DNA of 35,072 nucleotides. Source: Pokkaliibacter plantistimulans. GTDB lineage: Bacteria; Pseudomonadota; Gammaproteobacteria; Pseudomonadales; Balneatricaceae. Of this stretch, positions 17,770 through 27,317 are shown piece after piece (within the stretch, counting starts at the first letter, position 1; the number at the start of each line of letters is the position of its first letter). The DNA lies in NCBI RefSeq assembly GCF_003194385.1, contig NZ_LAPT01000141.1, positions 1-35,072 of the forward strand, read 5' to 3'. The notes below the pieces were generated by a model. It was not told the origin of the DNA, did no database searches, and saw only the letters and a program-made list of their open reading frames with translations. Both the position numbers and the translations under genes were made by a program.

Positions 17770-18093
17770 TCAATCTGATTTACCGGGGAAAGGCATACCT
17801 GGAAACGCCATCACACTCCCCTTGCTATCACGCATTTTGGCCACCCCTTCTTTTTGCACTTCATCGATCCGAATAATGGAATGCATGGGAATGTAGCTTC
17901 GCTTTACCTCACCGAACTCTGCTTTGAGCTTCTCCTCTGCCGGATCTACCAGCATTTGGCTTCGCTCACCAAAGATAAAGCTCTCAATCTCGACAAATCC
18001 CCAGAGATCACTCTGCCCGACACTGCGGGCAAAGACTTCGTATATCTTGTCCTGATTCTGAAAAATAACCTTGTAGATCCTGTCTTTTGTCAT
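17770..18093 (-). CDS. DUF1820 family protein
   Basis: This 107-residue protein belongs to a small conserved gammaproteobacterial family of unknown function. The recognisable start is MTKDRIYKVIFQNQDKIYEV, followed by a VEIESFIFGE segment (about 36-45), a PAEEKLKAEF stretch and SYIPMHSIIRIDEV (about 66-79). It is soluble, without signal peptide or membrane segment. The frame can be extended five codons to a TTG, but the ATG at 18093 fits the family N-terminus. It diverges from miaB; this DUF often lies near miaB in Pseudomonas-like genomes, according to family recollection. Confidence 0.85.
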   Translation of the reverse strand: MTKDRIYKVIFQNQDKIYEVFARSVGQSDLWGFVEIESFIFGERSQMLVDPAEEKLKAEFGEVKRSYIPMHSIIRIDEVQKEGVAKMRDSKGSVMAFPGMPFPGKSD

Positions 18094-18154
18094 ACCTACC
18101 ACAAGCAATCAAAGGGCTGAAGAGAAAACCCGCCTGAAACCAGACCAGCCCCGC

Positions 18155-18160
18155 ATTATA
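18155..18160 (-). promoter_or_regulatory. Candidate -10 of the DUF1820 gene
   Basis: TATAAT read on the minus strand, 62 bases upstream of the start codon. No good -35 is seen at the right distance, so the call rests on the perfect -10 and its position. Confidence 0.4.
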
Positions 18161-18212
18161 GCCAGACAGACCAGGCAAAGCAGCCAAGCTACACCTGCCT
18201 GACTGGCTGAGG

Positions 18213-18218
18213 TATAAT
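18213..18218 (+). promoter_or_regulatory. Candidate -10 of the miaB operon
   Basis: A perfect TATAAT 127 bases upstream of miaB, followed by a GC-rich stretch. The -35 (TACACC, 18190-18195, 17-base spacer) is weak. It lies about 50 bases from the divergent -10 of the DUF1820 gene. Confidence 0.45.
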
Positions 18219-18344
18219 CTGCCGATTTTCGGAGCCGCCCCACCCCGCTTTTACAGTACGAGATGTGCTGACCTGGGTGCTGCTTTATCCCGGCCCAAGG
18301 CTGCTCTTAAACCGTATTACCCTGTCGAGGGTTTCAGGTAATCC

Positions 18345-19694
18345 ATGTCCAAAAAGGTTTTTATCCAGACACACGGCTGTCAGATGAATGAGTACGACTC
18401 TTCCCGCATGCTCGACCTGCTGCGAGAAAGTCATCAGATGGAAGTCACCGACAATCCCGAAGAAGCGGACCTGTTGCTGCTTAACACCTGCTCCATTCGC
18501 GAAAAGGCGCAGGATAAGGTTTTCCATCAACTGGGTCGCTGGCGCAAGCTGAAAGAAAAGAACCCCGAATTGCGTATCGGTGTCGGTGGCTGCGTCGCCA
18601 GTCAGGAAGGCCAGGCAATTCGTGATCGCGCACCTTTCGTCGATATCGTCTTTGGCCCCCAAACCCTGCACCGTTTGCCGGAAATGGTAGATGCCACGGT
18701 GCAGTACCATACTCCACAGGTGGATATCAGCTTCCCCGAGATTGAAAAATTCGACCGTCTGCCCGCCCCCAAAGTGGAAGGTGCAGAAGCCTTTGTATCC
18801 ATCATGGAAGGCTGCAGCAAATACTGCACCTTCTGCGTCGTCCCCTACACCCGTGGTGAAGAAGTCAGCCGCCCGGTACAGGACGTACTGGCCGAGATTA
18901 TTCATCTGGCCGAACAAGGTGTGCGTGAGGTCAACTTGCTGGGTCAGAACGTTAACGCCTATCGTGGTGCGACCGCAGATGGCGATACTGCCGATCTTGC
19001 CGAACTGCTGCATTACGTCGCCGCCATTGATGGCATTGACCGCATTCGCTACACCACCTCCCACCCAGTGGAGTTTTCCGAGTCCCTGATCGAGGCTTAC
19101 GAAACCATCCCCGAGCTGGTCAGCCATCTGCATCTGCCTGTTCAGAGCGGTTCTGATCGCATTCTGGCATTGATGAAACGTGGCCACACTGCACTGGAGT
19201 ACAAATCCAAGCTGCGTCGTCTGAAAAAGATTCGCCCGGACATCAGCTTCTCCTCAGACTTTATTGTTGGCTTCCCCGGTGAAACCGAAGCTGACTTTGA
19301 AGCCACCATGAAGCTGATCCAGGACATCGGTTTTGACCTGTCCTACAGTTTTGTCTATAGCCGCCGTCCCGGCACACCTGCCTCTGACTATGCCGACGAT
19401 GTACCAGAAGAAGTGAAGAAACAGCGTCTGCTTATTTTGCAGCAACGCATTATCCAGCAGACCATGGACATTTCCCGCAAGATGGTGGGCAGTGTGCAGC
19501 GTATTCTGGTTAACGGCTACAGCAGAAAAGACCCGGGCCAGATGCAGGGCCGCACCGAGAACAACCGGGTGGTCAACTTTAACTGCACCAACCCTGATCA
19601 GATTGGCAAGTTTGCCAATATTCGCATCGAGCAGGCGCTGCCTAACTCCCTGCGCGGAGTACTGGTTGATTCAGAACTGGATACGCTTCATTAA
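18345..19694 (+). CDS. miaB: tRNA-2-methylthio-N6-isopentenyladenosine synthase
   Basis: MiaB is a radical-SAM enzyme that methylthiolates i6A37 in tRNAs reading U-starting codons. The 449-residue protein has the N-terminal methylthiotransferase domain with three cluster cysteines (C12, C49, C83). The radical-SAM motif CSKYCTFC follows (C157, C161, C164), and a C-terminal TRAM domain occupies about 380-445. An AGGTAA ribosome site precedes the ATG. In most relatives miaB runs straight into ybeZ; here about 210 bases containing a small repeat element separate them. Confidence 0.97.
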   Translation: MSKKVFIQTHGCQMNEYDSSRMLDLLRESHQMEVTDNPEEADLLLLNTCSIREKAQDKVFHQLGRWRKLKEKNPELRIGVGGCVASQEGQAIRDRAPFVDIVFGPQTLHRLPEMVDATVQYHTPQVDISFPEIEKFDRLPAPKVEGAEAFVSIMEGCSKYCTFCVVPYTRGEEVSRPVQDVLAEIIHLAEQGVREVNLLGQNVNAYRGATADGDTADLAELLHYVAAIDGIDRIRYTTSHPVEFSESLIEAYETIPELVSHLHLPVQSGSDRILALMKRGHTALEYKSKLRRLKKIRPDISFSSDFIVGFPGETEADFEATMKLIQDIGFDLSYSFVYSRRPGTPASDYADDVPEEVKKQRLLILQQRIIQQTMDISRKMVGSVQRILVNGYSRKDPGQMQGRTENNRVVNFNCTNPDQIGKFANIRIEQALPNSLRGVLVDSELDTLH

Positions 19695-19721
19695 ATAACC
19701 AGAACAGCATCCCAGAATGTG

Positions 19722-19836
19722 TTCACGATCGAGCCAAACAAGGCGAACAGTGCTGAGAAAGCGGAGTTTAGTGAGTCTAAATGAGCATCCGAAGCGCCTT
19801 TCAAAGCCATTTGGCCGACGCGCAGCAGATCGTGAA
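19722..19836. repeat. Small repeat element with inverted ends, between miaB and ybeZ
   Basis: TTCACGATC (19722-19730) and GATCGTGAA (19828-19836) are perfect 9-base inverted ends of a 115-base segment. Its core at 19758-19788 matches the reverse complement of 34951-34980 inside the MITE-like element: 17 identical bases, a GT/A difference, then 12 identical bases. Open frames across it on both strands look like by-products. It lies inside what is probably a single transcription unit. Confidence 0.6.
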
Positions 19837-19904
19837 TATGCTCTTACTGAACCGGCTGCAATCATGATTGCAGCCCCTTCAATCGCCATCGAGGACTACC
19901 CCTT

Positions 19905-20933
19905 TTGACTACTGAGCTACGCGCCACTATCGCCTTCGACCTCAGTCCTGAACATCCCGAATACCTGGCTAACTTCAGCGGCCAATTTGATGAGCACCTC
20001 AAGCTGATCGAAAAACGCCTGGGGATATCCATCCACAATCGCGCCTATCGCTTTGAGCTGAGTGGTGAGCCTCGCGCTCTTCATGCTGCAGAAAAAATGA
20101 TGCAGCAAATGTATCGCGAAGCGGCCAACGATATCGTCATCACCCCTGATATGGTGCATCTGTTCCTGCAGGAAAGCGGCATTGAAGCAGCGAGTTACTC
20201 CGACAAGGATGCCGCTGACGACGAAGGTGAAGTGTTCATTCGCCTGCGCAAAATGCTGATCAAGCCCCGTGGCATCAATCAGCAGGAGTACGTGCGCTGC
20301 ATTCGCCGTAATGACATCAACTTTGGCATTGGCCCTGCGGGTACCGGCAAAACCTATCTGGCCGTAGCCTGTGCGGTCGATGCACTGGAGCGAGAAGAAA
20401 TCAGCCGTATCCTGCTGGTACGTCCTGCCGTCGAAGCAGGCGAAAAGCTCGGCTTCCTGCCCGGTGACCTGTCACAGAAAATCGACCCTTATCTGCGTCC
20501 GCTGTATGACGCGCTTTACGAAATGCTGGGTTTTGAGAAAGTAGCCAAGCTGATCGAGCGCAACGTCATTGAAGTGGCACCTCTGGCCTATATGCGTGGT
20601 CGTACCCTGAACCACTCATTCGTCATTCTGGATGAAAGTCAGAACACCACCCGTGAGCAGATGAAGATGTTCCTGACCCGTATCGGTTTTGGCTCCACCG
20701 CGGTCATCACCGGTGACATCACCCAGGTTGACCTGCCCAAGGGCACGCCTTCAGGTCTGCGCCATGTACTGGATGTACTGGATGAGGTGGATGGTATTTC
20801 CATCACCCGCTTCGTCTCCAAAGACGTCGTGCGCCACCCGCTGGTACAACGCATCGTCGAAGCCTACGACAAGTGGGAAAAGAACAACGTCACCGAAAAT
20901 AAATGGCCAGCCAGCGAGAGCAAACGGGTATGA
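19905..20933 (+). CDS. ybeZ: PhoH-like ATPase YbeZ
   Basis: YbeZ is a PhoH-family P-loop ATPase that works with the neighbouring endoribonuclease YbeY in RNA and ribosome processing. The 342-residue protein has an N-terminal region with a KH-like fold (about 1-100), Walker A GPAGTGKT (143-150) and a Walker B region around FVILDESQN (about 237-245). Start: TTG at 19905, eight bases after GAGGAC; no ATG lies closer to the family N-terminus. Its stop overlaps the ybeY start (ATGA), so the two are translationally coupled. Confidence 0.94.
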   Translation: MTTELRATIAFDLSPEHPEYLANFSGQFDEHLKLIEKRLGISIHNRAYRFELSGEPRALHAAEKMMQQMYREAANDIVITPDMVHLFLQESGIEAASYSDKDAADDEGEVFIRLRKMLIKPRGINQQEYVRCIRRNDINFGIGPAGTGKTYLAVACAVDALEREEISRILLVRPAVEAGEKLGFLPGDLSQKIDPYLRPLYDALYEMLGFEKVAKLIERNVIEVAPLAYMRGRTLNHSFVILDESQNTTREQMKMFLTRIGFGSTAVITGDITQVDLPKGTPSGLRHVLDVLDEVDGISITRFVSKDVVRHPLVQRIVEAYDKWEKNNVTENKWPASESKRV

Positions 20934-21403
20934 ACGCCATTCTCGATATCCAGCGCGAAACCTCCAGCCTGCAGTTGCCTGCTGATGACGACCTCCAGCT
21001 CTGGGCAGACAATGTGCTGGCCTCGCAGCCTGAGCCCCTTGAGCTGACCATTCGCATTGTTGATGACGAAGAGAGTCGTCATCTGAACTTCACCTATCGG
21101 GGGAAAGATAAGCCCACTAATGTCTTATCTTTCCCGTTTGAAGCACCGCCAGAAGTTGAGTTATCTTTACTCGGCGATTTGGTGATCTGTGCTCAGGTAG
21201 TAGCTGATGAAGCGGAGGAGCAGCACAAGCCGCTGTTCCACCACTGGGCACATATGGTCACCCACGGCATTCTGCATCTGCTGGGATATGACCACATTGA
21301 AGATGACGATGCAGAAGAAATGGAAGGGCTGGAACGCACCCTGCTGGCCAAGCTGGGCATTCCTGATCCCTATGCCGATGACCATGGCATTTTGGATAAC
21401 TGA
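20930..21403 (+). CDS. ybeY: Endoribonuclease YbeY
   Basis: YbeY is a single-strand-specific, zinc-dependent endoribonuclease needed for 16S rRNA 3-prime end maturation and ribosome quality control. From the ATG at 20930 it has 157 residues. The metal-binding motif is [11 protein letters not shown] (H112, H116, H122), and the conserved TNVLSFPFE (about 63-71) and GDLVIC (about 82-87) segments are present. An earlier in-frame ATG at 20903 exists, but the ATGA overlap with ybeZ and the family length favour 20930. Confidence 0.95.
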   Translation: MNAILDIQRETSSLQLPADDDLQLWADNVLASQPEPLELTIRIVDDEESRHLNFTYRGKDKPTNVLSFPFEAPPEVELSLLGDLVICAQVVADEAEEQHKPLFHHWAHMVTHGILHLLGYDHIEDDDAEEMEGLERTLLAKLGIPDPYADDHGILDN

Positions 21404-21414
21404 CGAGAACCTTT

Positions 21415-22260
21415 ATGCAAGAAGATCGATCGGAGAGTAGTAAGTCCTGGCTGGAACGTCTGGCGCAAGCCTTTTCAGATGACGGTCCCCAGGACAGAAA
21501 AGAACTCCTCGAAGTATTACGCAACGCCTGCCGTGAGCAGATTCTTGACCACGATGCGTTGCAGATTATTGAAGGCGCCATGCGCGTAGGCGACCTTCAG
21601 GTGCGGGAAATCATGATCCCCCGCTCACAGATCTCCTTCGTCGAAATCGACGAGCATTGGCGCAGCTTCCTCCCCCGTATTATTGAGACGGCCCATTCCC
21701 GTTATCCGGTGATTGGCGAAAGTGTCAACGACATAAAAGGCATTCTGCTGGCCAAAGACCTGCTCAAATGCCTGTTGGAAGATGGTGGTCTGGATGGGCT
21801 GGACATGAACAGCATCCTGCGCCCGGTTACTGTTATTCCGGAAAGCAAACGTCTGAATGTGCTGCTCAAAGAGTTTCAGGATAGTCATCACCATATGGCC
21901 ATCATCGTTGACGAATACGGTGGTACCGCAGGTCTGGTGACCATTGAAGACGTACTGGAGCAGATCGTCGGTGACATCGAAGACGAACACGACGCCGATG
22001 ACCCTGAAGAAGTCCATATCAAGTCGATGGGCAACTCGCAGTTCCTGGTCCGCGCCCTCACACCGATTGAAGACTTCAATGACTTTTTCAAGACCGCACT
22101 GGAAGACGATGAATACGATACTATCGGCGGCATCATCACCCAGCTGTTTGGTCGCCTGCCACGACGGGATGAAGCCGTGGAAATGGCAGGCTTCACCTTC
22201 AAGGTGTTGAGCGCAGATAATCGCCGTATCCGATTGCTACAGGTCACCCCTATTCGCTGA
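21415..22260 (+). CDS. ybeX: CBS-domain protein CorC/YbeX
   Basis: This 281-residue soluble protein has a pair of CBS domains (about 65-190; first around REIMIPRSQISFVE, second around HMAIIVDEYGGTAGLVTIEDVLEQIVGDIEDE). A C-terminal CorC_HlyC transporter-associated domain follows (about 205-281). The name CorC comes from a proposed role in magnesium and cobalt efflux; genetics in E. coli also link YbeX to ribosome metabolism, which agrees with its neighbours ybeZ and ybeY. It starts 11 bases after ybeY. Confidence 0.93.
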   Translation: MQEDRSESSKSWLERLAQAFSDDGPQDRKELLEVLRNACREQILDHDALQIIEGAMRVGDLQVREIMIPRSQISFVEIDEHWRSFLPRIIETAHSRYPVIGESVNDIKGILLAKDLLKCLLEDGGLDGLDMNSILRPVTVIPESKRLNVLLKEFQDSHHHMAIIVDEYGGTAGLVTIEDVLEQIVGDIEDEHDADDPEEVHIKSMGNSQFLVRALTPIEDFNDFFKTALEDDEYDTIGGIITQLFGRLPRRDEAVEMAGFTFKVLSADNRRIRLLQVTPIR

Positions 22261-22324
22261 CAGACAGGCGCTTTATCATACGCAGCACAACCAGAGGCCG
22301 GAATTCCGGCCTTTCGACTGTCTG
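22261..22324. terminator. Cruciform-like hairpins between ybeX and lnt
   Basis: CAGACAG directly after the ybeX stop (22261-22267) pairs with CTGTCTG (22318-22324). Inside, AGGCCGG (22295-22301) pairs with CCGGCCT (22306-22312) around AATT, followed by TTCG. Both stems are perfect. A partial terminator or RNA processing signal within the operon is possible. Confidence 0.45.
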
Positions 22325-22367
22325 ACACATCCACTTTATTTCTTTTTAACCACAGAGTGCCCCGGCG

Positions 22368-23909
22368 ATGTCGCTCCCTCAGTCTCCATCAGAAACTCGC
22401 TCCGCCAGCCTTGATCTGTCCAGTTACTGGGGCAGCGCACTGGCCCTGATTGCCGGTGCCGTCTATCCGCTGGCATTTGCACCACTAAATTGGTGGCCAA
22501 TAGCCCCTTTAGCCGTTGCTGCATTCTATATGTGCATGCAGCATAGCCTGACAGCCCGGCAGGCAATGTGGCGTGGCTGGTTGTTCGGTTTTGGCCTGTT
22601 CGGTGTTGGCACCTCCTGGGTCTGGATCAGTATGCACCGCTACGGAGATACCTCCGTTGCCCTGGCCACCCTGCTTACGGCCCTGTTCTGTGCAGCACTT
22701 GCCCTGTTCTTCGTTATTCAGGCGGCGTTACATCACCGTATCGCCAAAAATCAGCTATGGGCCTATCTGGGCTTCCCTGCCGTCTGGGTGGTGAGTGAGC
22801 TGATACGTACTTATCTGCTGACCGGCTTCCCCTGGCTACTACTGGGTTACAGCAGCCTCAGTACACTCTGGCAGGGCTGGTCTCCCGTGCTTGGCGTCTA
22901 TGGCCTGAGCGCCCTGTTTGCGCTGGCGGGAGTAGGCCTCGCAAAACTGATCCAGCCTGAAGCAGGTGATCGTCGCCTGCCAGCCATTCTGGTTATCGTT
23001 ATCCCCGCTCTGCTTGGGCTACTGCTGTTTACCCTGCAATGGACCAAACCCACTACCCAGACGCCACTCAAGGTGATGCTGGTGCAGGGCAATATTGAGC
23101 AGAACGCCAAGTGGCATCCCGACTCGGCCATGCCTACTATCGAACGCTATGAAACCATGACCCAGAAAGCCTGGTCCGGCCCGGCACTGGTGGTCTGGCC
23201 AGAGACGGCAATCCCTGCTCTGCTGAATGATGCCTACAGTGTGATGACACCTTTCGCCGATGACCTCTATCAGCGTCAGTCGGCCCTGATCTCTGGAGTC
23301 ATGACCCGCGTAGAGAAAGAGGGCAAGCGCAGCTACCACAATAGCCTGGTGGTACTGGGCGATGGCCTTGGGCTCTATCACAAGCGACATCTGGTGCCTT
23401 TCGGTGAATACGTGCCGCTGGAGTCAGTATTACGTGGCCTGATCGCCTTCTTTGACCTGCCCATGTCGCAATTCAGCAAAGGCGATCTGAACCAGCCTGA
23501 GCTGACGGCCATGGGTCACAAGATCAGTGCCAGCATCTGCTATGAGGTAGCCTACCCAGATCTGATGCGCCGTAGTGTGGGCGATGCGGATATACTGCTG
23601 ACGGTCAGCAACGACACCTGGTTTGGTGGATCCTTTGCTCGCTATCAACATCTGCAGATGGTTCAGATGCGTGCGCTGGAGGTCGGCCGTCCCATGGTGC
23701 GAGCCACTAACGATGGGATGACGGCCGTCATCGATCATCAGGGACGCATTACTCAGCAGCTGGAGCCTTTCCGCGCCGGAGTACTGACCGAAGAGGTACA
23801 GGGTTACGAAGGACAGACCCCCTATATGCGTTGGGGTGACTGGCCGCTGATCATACTGTCGGTACTGCTGACACTGGCAGGCATGCTGGTACGCCGTCGA
23901 CAGGTTTGA
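22368..23909 (+). CDS. lnt: Apolipoprotein N-acyltransferase
   Basis: Lnt adds the third acyl chain to the N-terminal cysteine of lipoproteins in the inner membrane, making them substrates for Lol sorting. The 513-residue protein has six or so N-terminal membrane helices, a periplasmic nitrilase-like domain and a final membrane helix. The catalytic triad is visible as E279 (VVWPET), K339 (YHKRHLVPFGEYVPL) and C391 (ASICYE), close to E267-K335-C387 of E. coli. It ends the miaB-ybeZYX-lnt cluster. No strong ribosome site precedes the ATG. LolB, which depends on acylated lipoproteins, is encoded about 14 kb upstream. Confidence 0.96.
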   Translation: MSLPQSPSETRSASLDLSSYWGSALALIAGAVYPLAFAPLNWWPIAPLAVAAFYMCMQHSLTARQAMWRGWLFGFGLFGVGTSWVWISMHRYGDTSVALATLLTALFCAALALFFVIQAALHHRIAKNQLWAYLGFPAVWVVSELIRTYLLTGFPWLLLGYSSLSTLWQGWSPVLGVYGLSALFALAGVGLAKLIQPEAGDRRLPAILVIVIPALLGLLLFTLQWTKPTTQTPLKVMLVQGNIEQNAKWHPDSAMPTIERYETMTQKAWSGPALVVWPETAIPALLNDAYSVMTPFADDLYQRQSALISGVMTRVEKEGKRSYHNSLVVLGDGLGLYHKRHLVPFGEYVPLESVLRGLIAFFDLPMSQFSKGDLNQPELTAMGHKISASICYEVAYPDLMRRSVGDADILLTVSNDTWFGGSFARYQHLQMVQMRALEVGRPMVRATNDGMTAVIDHQGRITQQLEPFRAGVLTEEVQGYEGQTPYMRWGDWPLIILSVLLTLAGMLVRRRQV

Positions 23910-23944
23910 TGAGCCTGGCGGTAATGCCATCGCCTGCCACACTT

Positions 23945-23966
23945 AAGGGACCCTTGTGGTCCCTTT
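23945..23966 (+). terminator. Terminator after lnt
   Basis: AAGGGACC (23945-23952) pairs with GGTCCCTT (23958-23965) around CTTGT, followed by TCTGCT. An outer ATCGCC/GGCGAT pairing can extend it. It separates lnt from the histidine kinase gene. Confidence 0.65.
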
Positions 23967-24129
23967 CTGCTACTGGCGATACCGGCACCTGATCAGCCTG
24001 ACGTGAGCACCTCTGATGCCCTGGCGCAAGGCATCGAGCAGCAACCATTCCCACCACATCGCCACTCAGCAGTGTATAGTGTGACCACTCCCTGACTTTG
24101 CACCGACAGCCTGCATCGAGATTATTTGC

Positions 24130-25860
24130 GTGCCCGCTCCCCGTTCCGCTTCTTCACCCGCTACCGTCATCCGCAGGTTGCGACCGCCCCTGCTTTTCCT
24201 GCTATGCCTGTTGTCATGGTTGCCTGCCAGCAGTAGCGCAGCCCGCAACGATACCCAGGTCATCGTCATCGGCGGTGACTACGACTACCCGCCCTATGAG
24301 TTCCTGAACGATCAGGGCGAGCCCGATGGCTACAATGTTGAGCTGGCTCATGCCATTGCCGATGTGATGGGCATTCGTGTCCGTATTGAGCTGGGGGAAT
24401 GGGACAAGATGCGTGATGCCCTGCTGGATGGTCGCATTGATGCGCTGGAAGGCATTTCGATCTCGCCTCAGCGCGAGCAGCGTTTCAGCTTTGCCCCACC
24501 CCACGCCATCATTCATCAGTCCATCTTTGCCCGCAAAGGGGCACCCGACATCGACACCATCGAAGAACTGCGCGGCAAGGAAGTCATAGTGCAAAAAGGG
24601 GGTGTCATGGATGACTACCTGCACACCCACAATATCGGGGCGTTTATTATTCCGGTTGCTACCCACTCGGGCGCTCTGCGTATGCTGGCTTCAGGCAAAG
24701 GTGACTATGCACTGGTGGCCAACGTCCCTGCGCTCTATCTCAGCAAACAGTTAGGGCTGAGCAATATCGTGCAGGTAGCTCGTCCCTTTCAAGCCCAGCA
24801 GTACGGCTTTGCCGTGCGCAAAGGTAATGAAGAAATGCTCGCCGTCTTCAGCGAAGGGCTGGCCATCCTGAAGAACACCGGCAGGCAGCAGGAAATCTAC
24901 AACCGCTGGTTGGGACCACTGGAAGCCCCAGGCATTGCCTGGAAACGCTGGGGTCAGGGGGCTGCTATCATTTCCTGTGTGCTGCTGTTGATACTCGGTG
25001 GCACAGTGATCTGGAACCGTATGCTGCGCCGACAGGTGGATAAGCGCAGTGCCGAACTGCGGCAACATCAGCAGCAGCTGATTCAGGCTGACAAGCTCAA
25101 ATCACTGGGCGTACTGGTTTCAGGTGTGGCCCATGAAATCAACAACCCCAGTGCCCTGCTGTTACTGAACATCCCCATTCTGCGTGACGCCTGGCAGGAT
25201 GCCGAAGAGCTGCTGGAACAACATTACGCCGAACACGGCGACTATCTGTTGGCGGGTCTCCCCTATTCTCGTATGCGCGACGAAATCCCCCTGCTGCTGA
25301 AAAACATGGCGGACAGTGCCGAGCGCATCAAACGTATCGTCGATGACCTCAAGGACTTTGCCCGTCTTGACCCCCAGCAGCTGCAGCCCGTGGATATCAA
25401 TACCATGGTGGCGACGGCTATCCGGCTGGCCGACACCACACTGCGCCGCTCCACCCAGGCCTTTGAGGTCCAGTACGAGCCATATCTGCCTGCAATTCAG
25501 GGCAGCGAACAGCGACTGGAGCAGGTGGTCATCAACCTTATTCTCAATGCCTGTCAGGCCCTGACGGACCGTAGTCAGGCGGTCAAGGTCAGTACTCGGC
25601 TGGCCGAAGACAGCCAACAGGTACAGGTCTGGATCGAGGATCAGGGTCGCGGTATTGCAGCCGAACACTTGCCGCAACTGACCGACCCCTTTTTCACTAC
25701 CAAGCGTGAACAGGGTGGCACCGGCCTCGGCCTGTCAGTATCCAGTGGCATAGTACAGGCCCATGGCGGCAGCCTGAGTTTTACTTCCACCCCAGGTCAA
25801 GGCACACAGGTGTGCCTGAGCCTGCCGATTCCCACTCACGCAACGGAGGCCGCCGCATGA
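24130..25860 (+). CDS. Sensor histidine kinase with fused periplasmic amino-acid-binding domain
   Basis: This 576-residue membrane kinase has a cleavable or anchoring N-terminal hydrophobic segment (about 19-37) and a type-3 solute-binding domain (SBP_bac_3, about 43-265; DYPPYEFLN at 52-60, GISISPQREQRFSFAPP at 108-124). One membrane helix follows (about 276-296), then a short coiled coil and the kinase core. The phosphoacceptor is H335 in VAHEINNP; the ATP lid shows the N box around N473, DQGRGI (504-509), DPFFTTK and GTGLGLS. SBP_bac_3 domains usually bind polar amino acids, so the ligand is probably an amino acid. Start: GTG at 24130 with a weak ribosome site. The stop overlaps the response regulator start (ATGA). 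Confidence 0.9.
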   Translation: MPAPRSASSPATVIRRLRPPLLFLLCLLSWLPASSSAARNDTQVIVIGGDYDYPPYEFLNDQGEPDGYNVELAHAIADVMGIRVRIELGEWDKMRDALLDGRIDALEGISISPQREQRFSFAPPHAIIHQSIFARKGAPDIDTIEELRGKEVIVQKGGVMDDYLHTHNIGAFIIPVATHSGALRMLASGKGDYALVANVPALYLSKQLGLSNIVQVARPFQAQQYGFAVRKGNEEMLAVFSEGLAILKNTGRQQEIYNRWLGPLEAPGIAWKRWGQGAAIISCVLLLILGGTVIWNRMLRRQVDKRSAELRQHQQQLIQADKLKSLGVLVSGVAHEINNPSALLLLNIPILRDAWQDAEELLEQHYAEHGDYLLAGLPYSRMRDEIPLLLKNMADSAERIKRIVDDLKDFARLDPQQLQPVDINTMVATAIRLADTTLRRSTQAFEVQYEPYLPAIQGSEQRLEQVVINLILNACQALTDRSQAVKVSTRLAEDSQQVQVWIEDQGRGIAAEHLPQLTDPFFTTKREQGGTGLGLSVSSGIVQAHGGSLSFTSTPGQGTQVCLSLPIPTHATEAAA

Positions 25861-27278
25861 CTGCGACACCCCATCCCGGCTTCAGCATTTTGCTGGTTGA
25901 TGACGAACCGGCCTTTTTGCACAGCCTGAGCCTGACACTGGAACGCCAGGGCATCACCAACCTGTTGCGCTGTGACGACAGCCGTCAGGTCAGCACCCTG
26001 ATGCAGCACCAGCACATCGGACTGGTCATTCTCGACCTGACCATGCCACATCTGTCTGGGCGCGAGGTGCTGAGCTGGTTACGGGAAGAGTATCCGGAGG
26101 TCAATGTCATCATCCTCAGTGGCCTCAATCAGGTGGAAACCGCCGTGGATTGCCTGCGTATGGGCGCCTTTGACTATTTCGTCAAAACCGCCGAGCAGGA
26201 CCGTCTGCTGGAAGGCATCAAACGCGCCATCCAGATGCAGGAACTACGGCAGGAAAATCAGGCCCTGCGGCAAGTGGTCTTACACGACACCCTGCAGCAA
26301 CCTGAGTGTTTTGAGTCCATTATCACTACCCATCCCAGTATGTGGGCGGTGTTTCAGTATCTGGAATCGGTCGCACGCAGTCGTCAGCCCATCCTGATCA
26401 GCGGTGAAAGCGGTGTCGGCAAAGAACTGATCGCACGTGCCGCCCATGCCGTCAGCCAGCGTCGCGGGCCACTGGTAACGGTCAATGTGGCAGGTCTGGA
26501 TGACAACGTGTTTGCTGACACACTCTTTGGTCATCAGCGCGGCGCTTTTACCGGAGCAGACAAAGCCCGCCCCGGACTGATAGAGCAGGCAGCGGAGGGC
26601 ACCTTGTTCCTTGATGAGATCGGCGATCTCAGCCCCGCCTCTCAGGTCAAGCTGCTGCGACTGCTGCAGGAAGGTGAGTACTATCCATTAGGTAGCGACC
26701 GCGCCAAACAGTGCCGGGCGCGGGTGATCGTCGCCACCCATCAGGACCTTCCTGCCCGCCAGGCCGAAGGGCGTTTCCGCAAGGATCTGTACTACCGCCT
26801 GCGCACCCACCAGGTTCATATTCCGCCCTTGCGGGAGCGGCGCGAAGACATCCCGCTATTGCTGGAACACTTCCTCACCCTGGCTGCTGATGACCTGGGC
26901 CGTCAGGCTCCAGCGCTGCCACAAACACTGGCAACACTGTTGCAGGGTTACAGTTTCCCGGGAAATATCCGTGAACTGCGCGCCATGGTCTATGACGCCA
27001 TCAGTCAGAATCGCAATGCGACGCTGGAGCTGGATACCTTCCTGCACGCCATGGGCGTCGAACCTTCACCGCTGATCGCGCCCGTCACCCCACGCAAGAC
27101 CGCGGTGTATTTCGATCCGGATCAGCCACTGCCATCACTACAGGGAATTACTGACCTGCTGGTAGAAGAGGCAATGCAACGGGCCAACCGCAACCAGTCT
27201 CTCGCCGCAAGGCTGATTGGCGTCTCCCAGCCCGCCCTCAGTAAGCGGCTGAAAAAGCAGCGAGACGGTGACGCCTGA
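25857..27278 (+). CDS. Sigma-54-dependent response regulator, NtrC/DctD type
   Basis: Partner regulator of the kinase encoded just upstream. From the ATG at 25857, which overlaps the kinase stop and follows a GGAGG, it has 473 residues. It comprises a receiver domain with D15/D16, phosphoacceptor D60 (VILDLTMP) and K110, and an AAA+ domain with Walker A GESGVGKE (183-190), the sigma-54 contact loop GAFTGA (229-234) and Walker B FLDEIGD (251-257). A C-terminal helix-turn-helix lies around residues 445-467 (NQSLAARLIGVSQPALSKRL). The intact GAFTGA means it should activate a sigma-54 promoter; one is found directly downstream together with four symmetric sites. A longer frame from a GTG at 25812 would overlap the kinase and lacks support. 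Confidence 0.93.
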   Translation: MTATPHPGFSILLVDDEPAFLHSLSLTLERQGITNLLRCDDSRQVSTLMQHQHIGLVILDLTMPHLSGREVLSWLREEYPEVNVIILSGLNQVETAVDCLRMGAFDYFVKTAEQDRLLEGIKRAIQMQELRQENQALRQVVLHDTLQQPECFESIITTHPSMWAVFQYLESVARSRQPILISGESGVGKELIARAAHAVSQRRGPLVTVNVAGLDDNVFADTLFGHQRGAFTGADKARPGLIEQAAEGTLFLDEIGDLSPASQVKLLRLLQEGEYYPLGSDRAKQCRARVIVATHQDLPARQAEGRFRKDLYYRLRTHQVHIPPLRERREDIPLLLEHFLTLAADDLGRQAPALPQTLATLLQGYSFPGNIRELRAMVYDAISQNRNATLELDTFLHAMGVEPSPLIAPVTPRKTAVYFDPDQPLPSLQGITDLLVEEAMQRANRNQSLAARLIGVSQPALSKRLKKQRDGDA

Positions 27279-27297
27279 ACGCCCCCACTTTCACAAC

Positions 27298-27315
27298 CTA
27301 TAACCAGCGTTATAG
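27298..27315. promoter_or_regulatory. Operator site 1 for the NtrC-type regulator
   Basis: CTATAACCAGCGTTATAG has perfect 7-base arms around CAGC. Its core ATAAC-N4-GTTAT (27300-27313) recurs three more times in the next 110 bases. The core spacing to site 2 is 18 bases. Assignment to the adjacent regulator is inference from position. Confidence 0.7.
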
Positions 27316-27317
27316 CC

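Noticed and set aside
18285-19187. Open frame of 300 codons opposite miaB
   Set aside because: It lies antisense to the catalytic part of miaB, which has all expected motifs; it is a by-product of codon usage.
19671-19908. Open frames on both strands between miaB and ybeZ
   Set aside because: Both cross the small repeat element and lack ribosome sites; the + strand one also overlaps the ybeZ start.
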